From the NCBI GenBank assembly GCA_022564295.1, contig JADFLR010000001.1:62001-126000 (forward strand): 64,000 bases of DNA, read 5' to 3'. Under the pieces are notes generated by a model. That model was given only the letters and a program-made list of their open reading frames with translations. It was not told the DNA's origin and searched no databases. Made by a program: the position numbers and the translations under genes. Source of the DNA: Bacteroidota bacterium (GTDB lineage Bacteria > Bacteroidota > Ignavibacteria > Ignavibacteriales > Ignavibacteriaceae). Below are positions 9,264 through 18,417 of this stretch, piece after piece; positions within the stretch are counted from its first letter, which is position 1; each line of letters begins with the position of its first letter.

Positions 9264-9896
9264 TTAATTTTTATCGCCTATATATTTATTAAATGTAATT
9301 CGTTCATTAATAATTGTAACTATTTTGTAAGATGAATAAGCGAAGAACGGAGCAGCCAGCACATCAATTGTGTAATGAACATGCTGAAGAAGAACTGCTA
9401 TCCCCACAAGAACAGTGCTCATAAGAAAAATGATTTTCAAACGTTTTTTATCTGAAACAAGAAATAGTAAAAACAGGGTTGCAGTGTGTCCCGAAAAGAA
9501 AAGATCCTTTGTAAGAACTTCCCCGCTCCCCAAAAACTGAACTAAGGGATCGTTAAGCAGAATCATTCTTTCCGGTGCATCCAAAGGTGCCGAGTACATA
9601 ACCATCATTCTGAAAATAACAAGCAACGAATAACTTTGTAAAGCAAGAAGTAAAATATCGGGTTTAGCTGCAAAACTAAAAATTGCAACTATCAATGATA
9701 TGTAAATCAATCCGAAAGTAAGCCAGGTAAGATCAATGGGCTTAAAAAGTTCAAGTATCGGGTCAGCTAAAACCACCCCCTGTCTTCCTTCCACAAAAGC
9801 AAGAAAATTTGGAAAGACGAAAAGTATAACCGCAAGAAACAGAACCGTAATAATTAGTTCTGTTTTTCTGATCGTAAAAAATTCTTTCCACTTCAT
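9264..9896 (-). CDS. PAP2_C / sphingomyelin-synthase-like membrane enzyme
   Basis: A 210-aa integral membrane protein with about six hydrophobic spans. It carries the two halves of a lipid phosphatase/phosphotransferase site in the form typical of the PAP2_C (sphingomyelin and phosphatidylcholine:ceramide transferase) group: SGHT at residues 135-138 and H-Y-T-I-D-V-L-A-A at 174-182. These enzymes transfer or remove a phospho-head group at the membrane surface. The substrate cannot be told from sequence. The start is an ATG at 9896. It sits 25 bases after an esterase gene and downstream of an acyl-activating enzyme, which suggests a lipid-related operon (inference). Confidence 0.75.
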   Translation of the reverse strand: MKWKEFFTIRKTELIITVLFLAVILFVFPNFLAFVEGRQGVVLADPILELFKPIDLTWLTFGLIYISLIVAIFSFAAKPDILLLALQSYSLLVIFRMMVMYSAPLDAPERMILLNDPLVQFLGSGEVLTKDLFFSGHTATLFLLFLVSDKKRLKIIFLMSTVLVGIAVLLQHVHYTIDVLAAPFFAYSSYKIVTIINERITFNKYIGDKN

Positions 9897-9921
9897 TTCG
9901 GAGAATAAGCAATGATGTTAT

Positions 9922-10653
9922 TTAAAAATTCATTTTGCCTAAAAAATAAGGAAGCATCTGCCTCCACGTAGGCCAGTCGTGTGGCATATCAAAACCCCAC
10001 AGATCAAGCCAGTGCTGTATGCCTTTTGAGTTAAGTATATCCGATAATCTCCTGGAAGCGTCTGGATTTTCGTAGGAGCCCTGCCCGCTTGCAATGATGA
10101 TACTTCTTTGTCTTAACGTATTTAATATCTTTTCATCATTCCATTGCGGAAGATAATCAACAGGTGAATTGAAGTAACAGTTATCATCGTAAAAACCGTT
10201 TGTGTAAGCTTTTAGATCATAGCCGCCGCTCATTGCGATAGTACCGGCAAAGAGGTCGGCTCTTCGGAAAAAAGAATTTGCAGCGTGCAAAGCTCCTAAA
10301 GAAGCACCGGTTGTTACTATCGGAACATGAGCAGAACAATGCTGCTTGATAAACGGAACAACTTCATCCGTTACATATTGGTTATACTGCTGATGACGGA
10401 TTGCTTTATGTGAAGGATGCATGTCCCTGTTCAGCCAGCTTTCATTATTAATACTGTTGATTGAAAATGCTTTTAACTTACCGTCGTTTATAAACGGAGC
10501 AATTGCGCCTATAAGATGAAATCTTTCGTATTCAAGATAATCGGCTGCTGCGGTTGGGAACATTAAAAGAGCATAGCCATAATGCCCGTAAATAACAATC
10601 TCCATATCCTTATTTAAATTAGGACTCCGCCATTTGTGGATTTCTCTTTGCAC
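9922..10653 (-). CDS. Esterase-D-like alpha/beta hydrolase
   Basis: A 243-aa putative esterase (PF00756-like) without a signal peptide. The nucleophile elbow GASLG gives Ser118, and a C-terminal P-H-D-W gives the likely catalytic His225. The acid is probably in the SGQGSYENPD region. The MFPTAAADYLEYERF segment near the N-terminus fits the oxyanion-hole region. The start is GTG, supported by a strong AGGAGG seven bases upstream. The same family includes mycolyl-transferase-like and siderophore esterases; the natural substrate here is unknown. It lies 80 bases after the large ligase and 25 bases before the PAP2_C gene. Confidence 0.75.
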   Translation of the reverse strand: MQREIHKWRSPNLNKDMEIVIYGHYGYALLMFPTAAADYLEYERFHLIGAIAPFINDGKLKAFSINSINNESWLNRDMHPSHKAIRHQQYNQYVTDEVVPFIKQHCSAHVPIVTTGASLGALHAANSFFRRADLFAGTIAMSGGYDLKAYTNGFYDDNCYFNSPVDYLPQWNDEKILNTLRQRSIIIASGQGSYENPDASRRLSDILNSKGIQHWLDLWGFDMPHDWPTWRQMLPYFLGKMNF

Positions 10654-10733
10654 TAAACCTCCTTACAGTTAAAGCTAATTTTATTTTGAATAACGAAACT
10701 AATCATTCAACCTATAATTGAAAAGAAATAACA

Positions 10734-13700
10734 TCACTTATTTTCTTCTGATTCTAATAGGTTTTTTACAAGCCCCGAATATTTCCGTTCTATCTTAAAA
10801 CCAAACTTATAAAAATATTCCGGTCTGAAAAACCCGGTGGTTACAAATTTAATATGATGGCTCCTCATCCGGTTAAATAACTCATTCATCAATCCTTCAC
10901 TCATTCCTTTGCGACGGTATCTGTTTGATACTACAATCTTATCCATGTAAACCACTTTGTCATCTATGCGTTTATAAAACAGACCGCCGATAATAAATCC
11001 TCTTTCGGAAAGTGCAACCAGGAACTGATGTTCAGGTCGGAAATGAACTGTAAGGTTTGACTCAAAAAATAACTGGTGAAGACGCGAAATCTCTTTTGGT
11101 GAAGTGGGCATACGGATGAGAAAAGGATTACCGTCATTATCAGGCAACTGCACAACAAGATTGGATGCAATTTCTTCGCTGCCAACTTTTAGAAGGGTTG
11201 CAGAATCAGTTGGTTTTAAATATGGATAGCTCAACCTCGTAAGGAAGAAACTTTCTTTTTTGCTTAACTTAAATTGCGATTGCAGATTTGAAATATGGTT
11301 TAATGTTTCATCTTTTGAAATTAAACCACGGTGCTGTTTCCATGCTATTTCTTTAAGCGTTTTTTTGAATGAAGTATCGGAATCGTTAAAAGCTGTTTCG
11401 AGAAAAAAAACTGTTCTGGTTGATTGATGAGTTTCTTCGAGATCGAACAAACTGTACGTTTCATATAACCCGTAAAGCATTTCCGCCTGAGCTTTATACG
11501 CAGCGCCTTCGTTAAGAATATACCACCGGTGGAATCTTTTGATTGCAAAGAAAAGAGATTTGGGAATAAATCCTTCCGATTCGACTTTATTAATGAATAA
11601 ATTCAACCGCCGTTGCGCTTCCTCCTTAATCGGAAAATCATTTGAAGTCTTTAGCTCGTCACCAAATTTTCCCAACAGTTTAAGTCCATGTATCTCTCCT
11701 TCAACTTCAACTATGCCGGAGAAGATATAATTCCAGATAGATTCCTTCTGCAGGAAAGGATATTTTTGAATACTTCGTTCTACAAAAAGATTATAAAAGT
11801 TTTTAAGGAAATCTAACACCGAAATTGATCTAACTCTTTTTGATACCGAGTAAAGCAAAGTACCTGATTGATAGTCATGTGTTGGAATTGAAATATTTTC
11901 CGGTAATGGATTGGCTAATTCTATTTGGTAATTAGTTAATTTCCAAAAATTCATATACGCTGCGGCAGCATTCCATACGAAGTAAGTCCATAGAAAATGC
12001 AGCCTTTTTAATGATGCCTCCTCATTTTTCTTAACAGTTTTTAAAATGAACCTATCAACACTTTCCCTGGACACAAACTCTTCCGTCCACAGTTCATATT
12101 CTTCCCAGTAACCACCGAACTTTGGAAGTAACCTTTCGCCGGTTACTGTTGTTGCTGGCAAAGTCAACCATTTAATTTCTTCTTTTATATGTGCCGGAGG
12201 TAAATTATGTGCCAGGTGCAAAGTAATATCAAACCCTCCTTGCAGGCGTGTTTGAACTGTAATTCTGTAGATTGATTTATATGGTTTGGTTTCAAGATGA
12301 CTTATCCACACACCGGCCGGAAGTAAATTATTAAGACGAAGTAATACGCCTTTAGAGAAAAGAAAAATAGCTTCGCGTAATACAGACGTTTTTATTAATG
12401 CATTTTTTAGTCTCAATCTGTCTTCAGGGTCAATGCCGTCCTCAAATGTTAATACTTCTTCCCAACCGTATTCTTCGCCGGTTTCCATATCTACAGCAAC
12501 GGTTTGGTTTTTACCAAGCCATTCTCTCAAACCCGACTTTAGATTGATAAGTGTGAGATCGGCTTTTTGTTTTAAATTATCTGAAGAACTGAACACCGCA
12601 TAGCGCATTATAAATCTTCGTATGCGTTTAAAAGTTGTTGGATGTTTAAAACTGTATGCTTCAAGCAAATCTAACAAAGAAGAAACGGGTGAATTTTCAA
12701 ACGATTCGCCAGCCTCTAATTTTTCAGCTTGCAACTGAAAAATATTTTTTGTGATGTAAAGAATATCTTCACCGCGCCGTAACCCGACTAAATATTCAAT
12801 TATATCTTCATCTATCAAATTATAATTGAAGTTGAGGAACAATAGAAAAATTTCTTCGAAACGTACACGGTTTAAATTTTGGACTGCTGCTTTAAATAAT
12901 TTTAGTCTTGTTTCAAGTGAGTCAGTTATATTTGGTCTGCTTGCAATTGCCAGGGCAAGATTATAATTATAGCTTGTTTCATCGGCTAATATTTTTTGCA
13001 AATAACCTGCTGCAGCCTGGTGTTCCTGTTCGTCATCAGATTGCAGAATTAATGCAGAGAGGTATAATCCCTGCAGTGAAAATTCTCCTTTACTTTTTAT
13101 GCGTTTAAAATCGTCCTTTATTTGTTCATCGATTTCAAAATTATGGATTGAAGAATGATACTTTACCCGTGACTGTGCGGACTGTCCTCTATTCCACTGA
13201 TAGATTGCTTCTCCCGAAAAGTTAAAAAGATCATTATTACCTATCCAATAAATCGGGTTGGTTAGTAATATCTGCATGTCAATGTACTGCGAATCGATTT
13301 GATAATTATAACTGCCAATTCGGAAAATGTTGGAACCGGTTTGCTGCCTTTCTATTATAAGCGATGCATTGATTTTCGGAATTTTAATTCCGTCGCTGCT
13401 TGCAGTTATATCGCGGCTTAAAAAACCCTTCTCTCTTAAAAACCAGTTAGGTATCCGTACTTCAACATCATTAACAATAACACTTATGTAATTTTTTGTG
13501 TACATGGATTCAATAACTTTATCGAAGTTTTGTTCGATCATTCTTCTTTTATAAGTTCCCTTCGGTGTAAGCTCACCTTTTTTTTCAGTGAAAGGTCTTT
13601 CAATTAGTCGAAAGTCCAGTATCCTTTCAAACGGGGCTAAAAATTTATTAACTGTAACTATAAGTGAAGAGAAATATTCCTGCTTTTCTTTGTCGTTCAT

Positions 13701-15575
13701 TTTCTTCAATGGTGAGTCAGCAGAATCAAAATCCGGATATATAAGAACTGTGTTGAATGCGCGATGATCGCCGACAAGAAAAACCTGTATCACAAATTCA
13801 AATTCTCTGAAGAAATTTTCAATTCTTTGCGGAGCAATAGTTTCACCTTTGATATTTTTATATATTTCTTTTTTTCTATCGATTATTTCAATAAAACCAT
13901 CTGCATCCATTTTCATCACATCACCGGTTGGCAGCCATCCGTCATCCACAAAAACTTCCTCGTAAGATTTTCCGTAATAACCCTCGAGCACATAAGGTCC
14001 TTTAATTAATATTTCACCGTCCGTACTCAATTTTATTTGAATTCCGGGTAAAGCTTTACCCAATGAATTTTCTTTGTATTGCTGCGGAGGAGTCATAGTT
14101 ATTCCGCCGGTAGCTTCTGTCATCCCGAAACCGCTCATCAATTCAATACCATAACTCTGAAAGAATTTAAACACATCTGCCGGCAAATAACCTGCTGCTG
14201 AAAGTCCCCACTTCAGCTTTCCGCCGGTTAATTCTTCAACTGCATTTTTTATAGATTCGTGTTCATCCATTTCGATATCAACTATAAAACTTACCTGTTC
14301 ATAAAGCTGCATCCATTTTTTAGGAATGCTTATAAAGATTGTTGGATGAACAAGCTTCATGTTTGCAATCATAGTTTCCACTGAGGGATTTTCCATAAAG
14401 CAATATTCTGCACCCCAAAAGATGCTTCCTATCATTTCAAGCCATCTGCCAAAAGTATGAAACAACGGAAGGAAGGCAAGGTACCTGTCCTTATCACTTA
14501 TTTCCGGAAGCGCCATTGCACGGCAAAAGCGTTTGTAAATTATATTCATCTGCGAAAACATTATCCCTTTCGGCTCACCGGTTGTTCCCGAAGTGTACAT
14601 TATTGTTGCAAGCGAGTGCATTTGGATTTTCTTTTTAAGTGTATTCAACTCACCACTGTTAACACTTTTCCCCGAATCAATAAATTCTTTAAACGAGATA
14701 ACCCAATCCTCTACACTTGTGCCATAAAGTAATACAACTTTCTTCAAATACTTCAACTCATTTTTTATAGATTTTACTTTTGCTAATTGCTTTTCATCAT
14801 GTAAGATTAAAAGAGGAGCTTCTGTTTGATTTAGTATGAATGAAATATGTGCAGTTACAGAGTTAGCCGGTATCATTATGTTTACCATACCGTTTGTCAG
14901 GCAGGCAAGATCGAGCAGCGGCATTTGCGGACTGTTCTCTAAAAGGAATGCAATCTTTACTGAATCAGCTTCTTCATCTTTAATTAAGCTGTAAAACGAA
15001 CGGGCATAATCATCAACATTTATTTTCGTCTCATCCCAGCTCACCTCTTTAAAGCTGTTGCCTTTGATTACTTTGAACAATGGTTTCCCGCCGTAATCTC
15101 TGACCCGCTGATTAAACAACACTTTTATATTATAATTACTTTTAAGTATTAAATTATGAATAAGCTCTTCCCACTTATTCTCATCATATATTTTTTTAAG
15201 AAGAGAAGAAGTGCGGAACAAATTAAGATATTCGTGGGAAAGAAAGATATTAATTTGATTTTCGGAATTTTCTTTCATCTCTGCAAGCAGAATCAATCCA
15301 AGGTCATAAAAAATTTCTTTATCCATAGCAGCCATTACCGGATCGGCAAAAAATCCTTCAGAAACTGCTATGAATATCTCAAGCCACGATTTCGTTAATT
15401 CTGCATCTTTACAAAGTGCTTTATTATTCACTGCATTTTTAAGTTCGTCCTCAAACTGTTTGTATAGATGATCGAGTTCTGCTTTTTCAAATGCTGCTTT
15501 GCCGGAGAAGAATTTTTCTTTGATTGTGCTAAGAGTTTCTTTATTTAGCAGTATTCGCTGCTCGTTCATTTCCAT
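10734..15575 (-). CDS. Giant AMP-forming acyl-CoA synthetase fused to a long unassigned region and a GNAT acetyltransferase
   Basis: A 1613-aa cytoplasmic protein. Residues 1-150 are a helical extension. Residues about 151-680 are an ANL-superfamily adenylating enzyme with the P-loop YTSGTTGEPKG (327-337), GFGMTEATGG, the adenylate-binding TGD motif and the hinge DRKKEIYKNIKGE. This part most resembles long-chain fatty-acid-CoA ligases, and its C-terminal lysine region reads KGELTPKGTYKRRMIE. Residues about 690-1470 match no domain I can name: a helical, armadillo-like part, then a mixed region around GGYWEEYELWTEEFV. The C-terminal 110 residues are a GNAT domain with the acetyl-CoA loop R-R-K-G-M-S-E-G-L near 1554-1562. 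The start is ATG at 15575. It heads a minus-strand cluster with esterase and PAP2_C genes. Activation of an acyl group and its transfer to an amine is a plausible overall reaction (inference). Confidence 0.85.
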   Translation of the reverse strand: MEMNEQRILLNKETLSTIKEKFFSGKAAFEKAELDHLYKQFEDELKNAVNNKALCKDAELTKSWLEIFIAVSEGFFADPVMAAMDKEIFYDLGLILLAEMKENSENQINIFLSHEYLNLFRTSSLLKKIYDENKWEELIHNLILKSNYNIKVLFNQRVRDYGGKPLFKVIKGNSFKEVSWDETKINVDDYARSFYSLIKDEEADSVKIAFLLENSPQMPLLDLACLTNGMVNIMIPANSVTAHISFILNQTEAPLLILHDEKQLAKVKSIKNELKYLKKVVLLYGTSVEDWVISFKEFIDSGKSVNSGELNTLKKKIQMHSLATIMYTSGTTGEPKGIMFSQMNIIYKRFCRAMALPEISDKDRYLAFLPLFHTFGRWLEMIGSIFWGAEYCFMENPSVETMIANMKLVHPTIFISIPKKWMQLYEQVSFIVDIEMDEHESIKNAVEELTGGKLKWGLSAAGYLPADVFKFFQSYGIELMSGFGMTEATGGITMTPPQQYKENSLGKALPGIQIKLSTDGEILIKGPYVLEGYYGKSYEEVFVDDGWLPTGDVMKMDADGFIEIIDRKKEIYKNIKGETIAPQRIENFFREFEFVIQVFLVGDHRAFNTVLIYPDFDSADSPLKKMNDKEKQEYFSSLIVTVNKFLAPFERILDFRLIERPFTEKKGELTPKGTYKRRMIEQNFDKVIESMYTKNYISVIVNDVEVRIPNWFLREKGFLSRDITASSDGIKIPKINASLIIERQQTGSNIFRIGSYNYQIDSQYIDMQILLTNPIYWIGNNDLFNFSGEAIYQWNRGQSAQSRVKYHSSIHNFEIDEQIKDDFKRIKSKGEFSLQGLYLSALILQSDDEQEHQAAAGYLQKILADETSYNYNLALAIASRPNITDSLETRLKLFKAAVQNLNRVRFEEIFLLFLNFNYNLIDEDIIEYLVGLRRGEDILYITKNIFQLQAEKLEAGESFENSPVSSLLDLLEAYSFKHPTTFKRIRRFIMRYAVFSSSDNLKQKADLTLINLKSGLREWLGKNQTVAVDMETGEEYGWEEVLTFEDGIDPEDRLRLKNALIKTSVLREAIFLFSKGVLLRLNNLLPAGVWISHLETKPYKSIYRITVQTRLQGGFDITLHLAHNLPPAHIKEEIKWLTLPATTVTGERLLPKFGGYWEEYELWTEEFVSRESVDRFILKTVKKNEEASLKRLHFLWTYFVWNAAAAYMNFWKLTNYQIELANPLPENISIPTHDYQSGTLLYSVSKRVRSISVLDFLKNFYNLFVERSIQKYPFLQKESIWNYIFSGIVEVEGEIHGLKLLGKFGDELKTSNDFPIKEEAQRRLNLFINKVESEGFIPKSLFFAIKRFHRWYILNEGAAYKAQAEMLYGLYETYSLFDLEETHQSTRTVFFLETAFNDSDTSFKKTLKEIAWKQHRGLISKDETLNHISNLQSQFKLSKKESFFLTRLSYPYLKPTDSATLLKVGSEEIASNLVVQLPDNDGNPFLIRMPTSPKEISRLHQLFFESNLTVHFRPEHQFLVALSERGFIIGGLFYKRIDDKVVYMDKIVVSNRYRRKGMSEGLMNELFNRMRSHHIKFVTTGFFRPEYFYKFGFKIERKYSGLVKNLLESEENK

Positions 15576-16073
15576 CCTAAAATCTTTTCAAATTGAGATT
15601 AAAAATAATGAATTGTAAAGAGTTTTAGGAGTGTTTGGAATAAATCAGTTGTTTCTACAAAATAATATGATTACGTTTTGTCAGTAATTTAATAGAAGGA
15701 TGGAGGAAAATTGTGTGGGGTTATTTTAAAATTTACACACACTAATTTCTAAAGGCGCTTTATTGTAGAAGTGTACTTAATAATTATATAAGTTACTTCT
15801 ATATTATTGGTACTAAAGAACTTTTCATTCCAATGTTGGGGAATACACCAGATTACAATTATTTATTTATTATCCCGCTCTCATCCATTGTAAACATTTC
15901 CCCAACTATTAATCACTCTTCCACAAAACAATTCTTTACAGGGTTTACATAGCAAATCCGGCAATTAATTCTTCTGTTGATTCAGGAACCTATTTAACAC
16001 ATATTAGTAAAATAAACATTTCCCAGAATCTCTAGTATGTTATAATTTTATAGATAAAAATAAGGTGGTTACA
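15576..16073. other. Intergenic region, no gene seen
   Basis: About 500 AT-rich bases between the divergent giant ligase gene and the small secreted-protein block. No convincing ORF or RNA was seen. A TATAAT at 16041-16046, 28 bases before the small ORF at 16074, could be a -10 element, but no good -35 partner is visible. Confidence 0.5.
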
Positions 16074-16160
16074 ATGAAACTAATAACGCACTTATGTTTA
16101 TTACTTCTATTTTCTTCAAATCTATTTTTTCAATGTAATATTGTTAGAGGTAAGTTATGA
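16074..16160 (+). CDS. 28-aa signal-peptide-like small ORF
   Basis: ATG at 16074 is preceded by aaggtgg seven bases upstream. The product is a Lys start, a Leu/Phe-rich core (LCLLLLFSSNLFF), then Q-C-N and a short tail. It ends in TGA overlapping the next gene's ATG (TTATGA). It looks like the preserved N-terminus of a secreted or lipoprotein gene whose body was lost, or a coupled leader for the next gene. A second signal-peptide stub occurs at 19692. Confidence 0.4.
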   Translation: MKLITHLCLLLLFSSNLFFQCNIVRGKL

Positions 16161-16885
16161 ATATCAAACATCTAATTTGTTTTATTTTTATTTTTTCAAC
16201 TACTGAAGCGCAAATAAACCCAGTTTACAAAGTAATGATAGAAAGGGGATGGATCCCACTTTCAAGTAATGAAAAGAGAGAGTTAACACACGAACAAATG
16301 GACAAAGAATATATATCCAGTATGGGCTATAATGACACAATAATTTCTAACCTCAAAAAGATAGGAGTTGATTTTACATTGTTACGTACGATGTATGGAC
16401 ATTTGAATGAAAAAATTTTTGCTGGACTTTCCGATTGCATTGTTATAGGAACTGTTAAGAGGAAAGAATATCCTATGGAGGAAGATGACTTTTTTCATAC
16501 CATAGCTTATATCAAAGTAGAAGAATTTGTTAGAAACGATTATAACCTTTCCAAAAGTGAAATTCCAGTGATGATACGTTCGGGACCGACTTCTTCAGGG
16601 GAAATATTGATACAAGAAGGGGAGGATACATTGAGAATTGGTGAAAATGTTTTACTTTTCTTGAGCGCTCATGGGTTGATTATGTATGCATATAATAATC
16701 AAATAGATAAGCTGTACGACGAATTGATAAATGATCCGATTATAAGATTTAAGATCAGAGCAAAATATGATTTGAAAGACGGGAAAGTAATTGGAAGAGA
16801 TGGTGTTAAAGATTTAGTAAAGGTTAAGAACGATATTAATACTGTATTGAAAGCAATAAACTATAGCAAATCTGCCGGTAAATAA
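16157..16885 (+). CDS. Secreted protein of unknown function, 242 aa
   Basis: Starts with a signal peptide (MNIKHLICFIFIFSTTEAQ, cleavage probably after A-Q). The mature part contains GLSDCIVIGTVKRKEY, then a VEEFVRNDY strand-rich segment, then G-E-N-V-L-L-F-L. This order (a D-x-V-V-x-G-T-V beta strand, later V-x-V and finally a G-E-x-V-L-L-F-L strand) is shared with secreted small beta-barrel proteins often found beside matrixin-type proteases. Here the next gene is such a protease. No catalytic motif was seen. Translation is probably coupled to the small ORF upstream by the four-base overlap. Confidence 0.7.
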   Translation: MNIKHLICFIFIFSTTEAQINPVYKVMIERGWIPLSSNEKRELTHEQMDKEYISSMGYNDTIISNLKKIGVDFTLLRTMYGHLNEKIFAGLSDCIVIGTVKRKEYPMEEDDFFHTIAYIKVEEFVRNDYNLSKSEIPVMIRSGPTSSGEILIQEGEDTLRIGENVLLFLSAHGLIMYAYNNQIDKLYDELINDPIIRFKIRAKYDLKDGKVIGRDGVKDLVKVKNDINTVLKAINYSKSAGK

Positions 16886-16912
16886 TAATAAATTTTTAGG
16901 AGCAATTATATT

Positions 16913-17994
16913 ATGAATAAAAAAGTATTAAAATATATTTGGATATTAATTCTTTTTATAGCTTTACATATATCAAAGATATTTGCCCAGCAATGTTATA
17001 TTTATGAGGGACAAAGGTGGCAAACAGGTCTCGTTACTTACCATATTAATGGTAATCTTGGGAATGCATTTGCAACCCAGGAGGAATATGAATTTGCTAT
17101 TTTTACGGCAGCCCAGACTTGGAATTATGCAGGTGCTAATTTTGAATTTATACGTGGCACTAACGTGTATTATGCAAGAGGTGAAGAACCAGCTGGTGTT
17201 TTTCAAGTAGGAAAGGACTATGAGTTTGGTGGACCGCTTGGATGGACCGACCTCGATTTTAATGGTAGTAATGAAATAATCAAGGCTTGTTCCTACTTCA
17301 ATGACTATCAGTTTTGGAGTATTGATCCTGATTTCACTGAGTATGATATTCAATCTTTTATTTTACATGAATTTGGTCATTGGCTTCGTTTATTAGATGA
17401 AACAGACTATGCGTGTCAGGAAAATGTTATGTATCTAGGTCTTTATCCGGGAGACACAAAACGAAATCTAACCCAGGATGATAAAAATGAAATTGGTTTT
17501 ATATACGGACAAAATCCAGTTGCCCCCTTACTAATAAATCCATTGAGTAGTTTTTTTAACAGAGACCATTCTTTCTTTGAACACGACCCTGACGTTTTGA
17601 TTTATTCCCGAATAATTTTGCTGCTGGCCGAACCCGTTATGCTGTAACCCAATTCGAAGGTGAGTATAAATACCAGGTTTATTCTTCATTGTCTTTAACT
17701 TTGACTGAACAAACAGAAATAGTATTTAATGACGCTTGGAATTTCGCATATTATTGGAGTGTTGATTTGCAATGGTACGATGGATTTTTTTCTTTTAAAG
17801 TTGTCGCCCTTCACGAATTGGGGCATGTGCTTGGTTTAGGGCATAGTATTTTTGAAAATTATCAAGCAGTGATGTCACTGAATCGGCCATATGAGGAAAA
17901 ATATTTTGGTTTCGGGAGGATATCCTGGTCTGCTTTCAGAACTAAAATTACTTCTTTAATTAATGTTAACCAATTAAAGGGAGAGATAAAATGA
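16913..17994 (+). pseudogene. Secreted double-matrixin zinc metalloprotease, frameshifted
   Basis: A signal peptide (residues 1-25, ending IFAQ) leads into a first matrixin domain with H-E-F-G-H-W-L-R-L-L-D and a later VMY Met-turn. The Gly of HExxHxxGxxH/D is Arg, and the third ligand would be Asp. The frame runs into a stop at 17645. From about 17600 the next frame is open and encodes a complete second site, HELGHVLGLGH with VMS, ending in TGA at 17994. Joining them needs one extra base between about 17595 and 17640, giving about 360 codons. Either the gene is broken or the sequence has an indel. If the shift is real, only the degenerate first domain is made. An SD (aggagc) precedes the ATG. 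Confidence 0.75.
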
Positions 17995-18215
17995 AAACTG
18001 ATGTTATTAAAATCAGAAAGAATAGACTTACTAAAAGAGAAATAGAAGTTTTTCTATTGATTGCATAAGGAACTAAAAATAGTAAGATTGCAAAAAAACT
18101 TTTTATTTCGCCGCATACTGTCGAAATACATAAAACCAACATCTTGAAAAAATTAAATTTGAAAAGCTCAGCGGAACTATTTTTTTATGTAGCAATTAAC
18201 ACAGTAAACATTTAA
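17991..18215 (+). pseudogene. LuxR/GerE-type HTH gene with an in-frame stop
   Basis: A 75-codon frame encodes a full LuxR-type helix-turn-helix: LTKREIEVFLLIA, stop, GTKNSKIAKKLFIS, PHTVEIHKTNILKKL. The TAA at 18066 replaces the codon for the Glu normally found in I-A-E-G, a single GAA-to-TAA change. There is no receiver domain, so it was either a stand-alone DNA-binding protein or the 3' end of a larger regulator. Its ATG overlaps the stop of the protease gene (ATGA). The 3' end is duplicated at 19524. Confidence 0.8.
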
Positions 18216-18417
18216 CTGCCTAAAAAATAGAGGAAACCTCTATTTACTTTAAATATTATTCTTCTATATTAGAAAATAATTGGCTGGGGAAAATTCTTTG
18301 AAATTATTAATTATTATAAGGAGGGTACTTTTATGAAGCTTAAAATTGTTTTAACACTAATACTTCCTATATGCATGGTGTTAAGCACCTCAATAGCACA
18401 AAATCAAATCTCAAAAA
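18158..18417 (+). repeat. Direct imperfect duplication, copy A
   Basis: About 260 bases covering the last 19 codons of the LuxR-HTH gene, a hairpin, the SD (aaggagg) and the first 28 codons of the following gene. They match 19524-19779, about 1366 bases downstream, with few differences and small indels. Confidence 0.9.
18226..18244 (+). terminator. Hairpin AATAGAGG-aaa-CCTCTATT downstream of the HTH gene
   Basis: An eight-base stem with a three-base loop follows the HTH stop. The T-run after it is weak, so it may be a poor terminator or an RNA-processing hairpin. The duplicated copy at 19594-19608 keeps a six-base stem. Confidence 0.5.
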
